From: Wurfbainia villosa
Taxonomy: Eukaryota; Streptophyta; Magnoliopsida; Zingiberales; Zingiberaceae
Assembly: GCA_025175895.1 (NCBI GenBank)
Contig: CM045996.1
Span: 110,287,179-110,351,178, forward strand
Length of the DNA: 64,000 nucleotides
Direction of reading: 5' to 3'
The notes under the pieces are model-generated. The model saw only the letters and a list, made by a program, of their open reading frames with translations, was not told the DNA's origin and did not search any database. A program made the translations under genes and the position numbers. Shown in pieces: positions 60,747 through 64,000 of this stretch. How positions within the stretch are numbered: position 1 is the first letter of the stretch; every line of letters begins with the position of its first letter.

Positions 60747-61873
60747 GAAAACCCTAGGATAGTCAACCATGAGGATTTTACTTATATCATATTTAATGGT
60801 TGACTTAGGATGGTGTGAGTTATAAATTTTTAACATAGTGTTGGGTGATGATAATGTATAACCCATAAATTGAATGTTTAGATTATGATTCATGCTCAAT
60901 TTTATAATTTATAATCATGATATGCAATGATTGATGATTTATAATCATGATTGATAATTCTTGATGCATGTTCATGATTGGGTTTTTAGGATGATACTTA
61001 ACCATGGATAGAAATGCATAAAACTTTGGTTAAGTGTAAATACTTTTAGGAACATCTCACATCCTACTATAAGGCTAACTTGATTGAGAACATAGCAATG
61101 GGTGAGATTATAGGATGATACAAATGGTTCACTAATGTTTATGGCATTTAGATGGATCATTAAGTGTATCAATAGAGCAATAATAGACCAATCATGAGGA
61201 AAGCATATGTTTAATTCATAGACATATTGCCCAAAGATCATGGTTGGATATTTCAAATGATTTTAAAATCATTTTATGTTTCATAAACAGTGAGTTCATG
61301 TTTTGAAAAGCTTCAAGGCAAAACTAGGTTTAAAAGTTGATACAAACTTTAGACTTTTTATAACTTTTGAGTTTTTGCCTAATCTTTGAAAATAGAATAA
61401 ATTTTCATGAAAAATTATTTTTCACTGATATAGTAACTCACAAAAAATTTGTATTTCAAATTTCATGATTTTTTGAATTTTCTATAATTTTTGGTGCATT
61501 TCTGAAGTTCATTCGAAAAAATAAAAAAACCTGAAATCTGTGTGCCAGTCGACTGATCGTCTGATTCAGTCGACTGATGTACTGTGCATGAGCACAGTAA
61601 CCTATTTTTATCAGGTTTTGAGTGGTTTTTGGTATTTTCTTCCATTATAGTTGATGTCATGTGTGTATAACATTTGGATAATGTTTTTGATGGTGTCAAA
61701 GGAAGAGAATTGATAGGTTTAAGTTAATCATGCTAAGGGGGAAATTTTAGAATGTCTTAAGGGGGAGATGCATGTTTAAGGAGGAGTTTTTATACTCATA
61801 TTATTTACATGCTTTCTTGCCTTATGTTTTTATTGTAATTGTTTTACCTAACTTAAATGGATTGTCACACATC
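60747..61873 (+). other. D1 3' noncoding region between gag and polypurine tract
   Basis: About 1.1 kb, AT-rich, without a credible reading frame on either strand. It is clearly conserved with the matching region of D3 (32358-33610, minus strand), for example around the GGTGAGAT...AGGATGATACAAATG block (61091-61127) and the AATAATAGACCAATCATG block (61177-61196). Two CAGTCGACTG copies lie near 61550-61580. It may carry RNA signals; this is inference. Confidence 0.75.
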
Positions 61874-61886
61874 AAAAAGGGGGAGA
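61874..61886 (+). other. D1 polypurine tract
   Basis: AAAAAGGGGGAGA ends 1 bp before the 3' LTR. D3 has the same tract on the minus strand at 32346-32358. Confidence 0.88.
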
Positions 61887-61887
61887 T

Positions 61888-63068
61888 TATTAGGGCAATC
61901 AACCCATGTGATGTGGTTTTGATGTGTGTGGCAAAGGGTTTAAGTTAGGATTGTATTGGATTTGATGTGTGCATTGAAGTCATGCAGGACTTAGTAATTC
62001 GCACATGGAGCATTGGCAAGTTTCACCTCTCATGACTCGGTCCTCGAGTCGGCAAAAGATGCATTGCGGAAGTCGTGCGCTTGGTGCATCCGAGGGACCG
62101 CCGGATGAGGAGCATTAGAGTGAAGCCGGAGGAAGTAGACTTCAGGGGAAAGACGCGAAGGATCGCACTGCGAAGTCATGCACTTGGTGCATCCGAGGGA
62201 CGTGTCCGAACGAAGGCAACTTCGAAGGCAAGGGACTCCAAGAAAATGAGAGTGAGCGATTGTAACCCGGGACGGGGTAGCGCTTAGGTGAAACTTGGTC
62301 AATTGGCTAAGTGTCGAATGGGATTTTTTGACACCAGTCGACTGTCATGCCATGACAGTCAACTGCTCCAAGTCAACTGTTAACTCGACTGGTGTTCGAG
62401 TCTTGTCTGTGTCACATCAGTCGACTGGTCATGAGGGTTTTGGGCACAGAATGTTGATCAGTCGAGTGCTCGCTTCTGGCACTCAACTGTTGGCTCCATT
62501 AGTCGACTGATGGGATGATCAGTCAACTAATGTGGGAGTCATTGGATGAAATCCAACATGAAAGAAGTCGTTATAGGGCAACCACTACAAGAGCAGTCGA
62601 CTGATTGGGGCATCAGTCGACTGTCAGGCGCCCAACGGGAAGAATGAGCTCTTCCCTATAAGAAGAGGCCATTAGACACTTGGGGAGGAAAATGGTTCAT
62701 TGCTAAACATCTCCCAAGTGTCCAAAACGATTTTCCTTCTCTTCCTTGTGTTTATTTTCATCTTATTGTAAGAGGAGAGAATTCTTGTAAGAAAAGGTTA
62801 CCTCCACCTAGCTTTGTGCAAAAGAGAGATTAGTGGAAGGTTTAGGCGTGATTCACCTGGAACGAATCGGTCCGTGGATTAGCAGCAAGGCTATGAACCA
62901 CGTTACGACTTCGTGTTAGCATTTTTATTCTTTGTTATTCTTAATTGTCTTTAGTTTTTGTTATTCTGCTGCGCTAACGGTTTTGTAGATGAGTAATCAA
63001 CGAGTAATTCCACCATACGCGAAAGAGGGCTATTCACCCCCCTCTAGTCGGCCACCTACATTCCAACA
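61888..63068 (+). repeat. D1 3' LTR
   Basis: It begins TATTAGGGCAATC (TG changed to TA) and ends CCAACA, 1181 bp. It is uninterrupted and serves as reference for the broken 5' LTR. TATAAGAA at 62657-62664. It carries fewer perfect CAGTCGACTG copies than the 5' LTR because several have C-to-T or G-to-A changes. Confidence 0.93.
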
Positions 63069-63073
63069 TAGGA

Positions 63074-63549
63074 GTCAATGCCCTAGGGGGAGCAAGAAGA
63101 CTCAAGAGGGAGCATCACATGTAGGGGAATCTTCTAAAGCAATCCCTAAGGTAAAATTCAATAATGCTCCTTCTTTAGTTAATAGGCAAAAGCATGCTAG
63201 AAACAATGTTAGCAATCTTGCTATTTATCATAAAGAGCATGTTAGAAATAGTAGACACCTTTGCCTAGGAGCTAAAAATGTTCATTTTAGAAGTAAGGAG
63301 AAATTTAGGACTAATGTCCCTAGAAAAAATATTCCTAAGGAAAGCATTAGGAAAATAGAAAACCATTTAGGCATTAACCCTAAGAAGGGTAGGCATATGC
63401 CTAGAGGAAATGGTAATGCCCAAAGACCAAATCAAAAATCAAAAATTGGGCAATTAGAATTTAAAAACCAAGTCTTGAAGTCAAGACTTGAAAAATTAGA
63501 GAAGACCCTTAGGATTATGCAAAACCAAATAAAAGGGTCAAATGGTTAA
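63074..63549 (+). pseudogene. K gag, 3' part, resumed after the D1 insertion
   Basis: After the second TAGGA (63069-63073) the reading frame of K gag resumes in phase, giving SQCPRG, which supplies the last Cys of zinc knuckle 2. The remainder is Lys/Arg-rich and ends in a leucine-heptad-like stretch (near 63450-63530) that may form a coiled coil. The stop is TAA at 63547-63549. An ATG at 62989 lies in the D1 LTR and is not a real start. No protease or polymerase follows before the next insertion at 63618, so whether K has a pol cannot be judged here. Confidence 0.8.
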
Positions 63550-63617
63550 AGTCAAGGGTCTAGATATAAGAGTTAACACCTAGAGTCTAGGAGGCAAGGC
63601 TCATCTATGGGCAAGAA
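63550..63617 (+). other. K internal sequence after gag
   Basis: Sixty-eight bases of K remain between the gag stop and an H-family LTR. No coding signal is visible. AAGAA at 63613-63617 would be the left target duplication of that LTR. Confidence 0.5.
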
Positions 63618-64000
63618 TGTTAGTAATATATGAGAGATGTCCTAAGGCAATCGCCTTATGTATGAACCATTTATATGAAAAATGAAGATTCACTATTTTA
63701 GTATATATGGTTTCATGTATTTTATTGGAACTTAAACTCATTTACTGAATGTCCGCGATACGACTCACAGCATGAGAGAATTTGTGATTGGATCACAACT
63801 AGTGAGTATCTCTACATGTGTAATTGTGATGTATCGGAATTATCCCTAGTAGATGAATTGATGGATTTGGACACCATCAATTCTGTCGAGACAAGCACGA
63901 GGCATACTCCTTGGTGTATCCAAGCAGCTGATTCTCACTGGCTGGAGACATTGTGATGTCCGGAGTTAATCGTGGATGATAGTTATGGTAACTAGTTAAT
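63618..64000 (+). repeat. Start of a second H-family LTR, cut by the window edge
   Basis: It begins TGTTAGTAATATATG and is about 94% identical by eye to the first 245 bases of H (roughly 14 differences). It lies in K after gag. It cannot be told whether it is a solo LTR or the 5' LTR of a complete element. Confidence 0.88.

Larger units (their letters stand above)
1983..63068 (+). mobile_element. D1: gag-only LTR retrotransposon (TR-GAG-like), split by A and D4
   Basis: D1 starts TGTTAGGGCAATC and ends CCAACA, flanked by TAGGA at 1978-1982 and 63069-63073. Without nested elements it is about 5.3 kb: 5' LTR (1983-2882 plus 28868-29181), primer site, gag (29245-30505 plus 60335-60746), about 1.1 kb of noncoding sequence, polypurine tract and 3' LTR (61888-63068). 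No protease, integrase, reverse transcriptase or RNase H remnant is present, although nothing is missing at the junctions. That matches the described TR-GAG class of non-autonomous elements, which depend on enzymes from related copia elements. Family assignment is inference. Confidence 0.85.

Noticed and set aside
61000..61870. Possible env-like gene after D1 gag
   Set aside because: No frame longer than about 95 codons on either strand, and those present are not kept between D1 and D3.
1..64000. Host protein-coding gene or novel host system
   Set aside because: After assigning LTRs, leaders, gag, pol and noncoding parts of the elements, no stretch of unexplained coding sequence remains.

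Overview
The window looks like intergenic heterochromatin from a large-genome flowering plant. Everything recognisable is an LTR retrotransposon: Ty1/copia pol genes, a Ty3/gypsy chromovirus, copia-type gag-only elements, primer sites complementary to plant initiator tRNA-Met, and TG...CA termini with 5-bp target-site duplications (TSDs). A monocot is plausible from the element types, but the species cannot be named. I found no host gene, rRNA, tRNA gene or CRISPR array.

The 64 kb resolves into one nested stack. The base is a gag-bearing element (K, +; 565-1982 and 63074-63617) whose gag is cut once. D1 (+, 1983-63068, TSD TAGGA) is inserted in that gag. D1 carries LTRs, a gag and a long 3' noncoding region but no pol. 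D1 received two insertions. Copia A (+, 2883-28867) sits in its 5' LTR; A's pol holds copia B (+, 7774-25099, TSD GCTAT), and B's 3' LTR holds copia C (-, 15582-24196, TSD GTTCC). D4, a relative of D1 (30506-60329, TSD CTTAT), sits in D1's gag. D4 contains a truncated minus-strand relative, D3 (31195-34880), and copia E (-, 35257-59550, TSD ATGAT). E is interrupted by solo LTR F (36188-38079, TSD TACCT), gypsy G (+, 41485-52881, TSD ACCTC) and solo LTR H (54554-56787, TSD GTTTT). At the window edges are a minus-strand copia LTR (J, 1-564) and the start of a second H-family LTR (63618-64000).

Removing the insertions gives lengths that check the model: A, B, C and E become about 8.65, 8.71, 8.62 and 8.76 kb, and D1 about 5.3 kb. 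All coding regions are pseudogenes. Copia coding order is gag, protease, integrase, reverse transcriptase, RNase H. G has gag, protease, reverse transcriptase, RNase H, integrase and a chromodomain-like tail, read in one frame across many single stop codons.

No new host system is visible. The observations most worth checking are: premature stops shared by A and E, suggesting a defective copy was amplified in trans; the gag-only D family with a conserved noncoding 3' region; the palindrome array in D LTRs, with E inserted at the centre of one hairpin; and promoter-proximal tandem repeats whose copy number differs between the two LTRs of C by exactly the LTR length difference.
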